From: Thiomicrospira microaerophila | Lineage (GTDB): Bacteria > Pseudomonadota > Gammaproteobacteria > Thiomicrospirales > Thiomicrospiraceae | NCBI RefSeq assembly: GCF_000934765.1 | Contig: NZ_JYNN01000018.1 | Coordinates: 1-61,084 of the forward strand | Length of the DNA stretch: 61,084 nt | Reading direction: 5' to 3' | In this document: positions 60,561 through 61,084 of the stretch, one piece after another | Numbering within the stretch: the stretch's first letter is position 1 | Layout of the letters: each line of letters starts with the position of its first letter | Program-made: the position numbers and the translations under genes | Notes under the pieces: model-generated | Told to the model about the DNA's origin: nothing | Databases searched by the model: none | Seen by the model: the letters and a program-made list of their open reading frames with translations, nothing else

Positions 60561-61084
60561 CAGCCGATCTAACCCAATCAACTCAACCAGGCCTACTAAT
60601 CAACTCCACCCGAAAGCGTTAGCCGGTTCATTCGCTTATAGCAAGGACAGCACCAATATAACCGCCCCCCAGAACGCGACTAGCGTTAATAATGCGGTAC
60701 GCAACAGACTTAACAAATACATACTTACCACCTTTTAATAAACTAACCACAAAACACTATTGAGAAAAATTTTAATTAGCTTACAGCCTTAGCCGTCACA
60801 TATCTAGGTTATAACCAATCTAGCCATGCCAGCGTATTCAATCTCGCCTGCGAGCGTCAAGCAGCGAGGTGTTTGGTTAGACTGTAGCCGTGCTGGTGTC
60901 GGTGTCGGTGTCGGTGCTGGTATCGTACCCGCTCTGGGGGCGTGACTGGTGCAATCATGCCAGCCGATCTAACCAGACCTGCTAGCCTACCAGTGGATTC
61001 AATCAAGCCTGCCAGCGTCAAGCGGTAGCTTGTTTGGTTAGCTTGTTTGGTTATCTTGTGGGCGTGTCGGTACTGGTGTCGGTG
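60561..61084. repeat. Right-hand cluster of the complex repeat (partial, one full, one truncated by window end)
   Basis: A partial unit at 60561-60625 (GATCTAACCC, AACCAGGCCTACTAA), a unit at about 60820-60960 with the GGTGTC hexamers and GTACCCGCTC, and a unit from 60961 cut by the window end (CTACCAGTGGATTCAATC, GCCTGCCAGCGTCAAGCG). They match the units at 54132-54634 in the same orientation, so the alpA-to-resolvase module is bracketed by direct repeats. Between 60626 and 60820 I see no gene. Confidence 0.75.

Noticed and set aside
54132-61084. Integron attC sites
   Set aside because: ATCTAAC fits the RYYYAAC core, and GTTAGAC occurs once, but the complementary GTTRRRY core is not kept in most units. 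No integron integrase is present and units are bracketed differently.

Overview
The window reads as a chromosomal piece of a motile, flagellated gammaproteobacterium with type IV pili. The gene pairs pilT/pilU, lptF/lptG, pepA/holC and an rlmJ homologue are typical of that class. A Thiomicrospira/Hydrogenovibrio-type sulfur oxidiser (Thiotrichales/Piscirickettsiaceae) is my best guess from overall flavour; no single marker in the window proves it.

Layout. (1) 1-1.85 kb: a partial gene end, a dispersed palindromic repeat, a DUF1016/YhcG nuclease-like gene and a 41-codon stump of a NeuC-type sugar epimerase cut off by a small inverted-repeat element. (2) 1.85-16.1 kb: one co-directional block of twelve genes for pseudaminic acid synthesis and flagellin glycosylation (pseB, pseC, pseF, pseG, pseI, a Maf/DUF115 transferase) interleaved with three methyltransferases, a WbqC-family protein, a sialidase-like propeller, a flavoprotein and a DUF2920 hydrolase. 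No PseH acetyltransferase is visible. A FliA-type promoter lies inside the block, so sugar synthesis may be co-timed with flagellin. (3) 16.3-24.2 kb: a coiled-coil protein, a MITE-like element, three tandem flagellin genes, two FlaG paralogues, fliD, fliS and a FliT-like chaperone, with four FliA-type promoters. (4) 24.2-39.8 kb: housekeeping genes (aspartate aminotransferase, uvrB, L,D-transpeptidase, M14 amidase, pilU, pilT, holC, pepA, lptF, lptG, PiT phosphate transporter, rlmJ). (5) 40.7-47.7 kb: a Mrp/Mnh cation-proton antiporter operon in the order E-F-G-B-C-D-D-D, with three antiporter-like subunits instead of two. (6) 47.8-52.1 kb: DUF1640 protein, a RelE-like toxin and its antitoxin, a ChaN-PDZ protein, NfeD and stomatin/QmcA, and a secreted GlcG/HbpS protein. 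(7) 52.2 kb to the end: an integrative element next to tRNA-Ser(GGA), with a P4-type integrase, AlpA regulator, three unknown genes, a PriCT-2/Toprim primase, a DUF927 ATPase and a serine resolvase. Its non-coding parts are filled with complex roughly 150-190 bp repeats, a G-rich inverted repeat, a putative structured RNA and a res-like site. The right end of the element is not in the window.

The most striking window-wide signal is a 14-bp palindrome, AACCAGGCCTGGTT. It occurs nine times exactly and its 12-bp core thirteen times, in coding sequence (several reading frames) and between genes. Such density in 61 kb cannot be chance and points to a DNA-level function, comparable in kind to the HIP1 palindrome of cyanobacteria or to uptake sequences.
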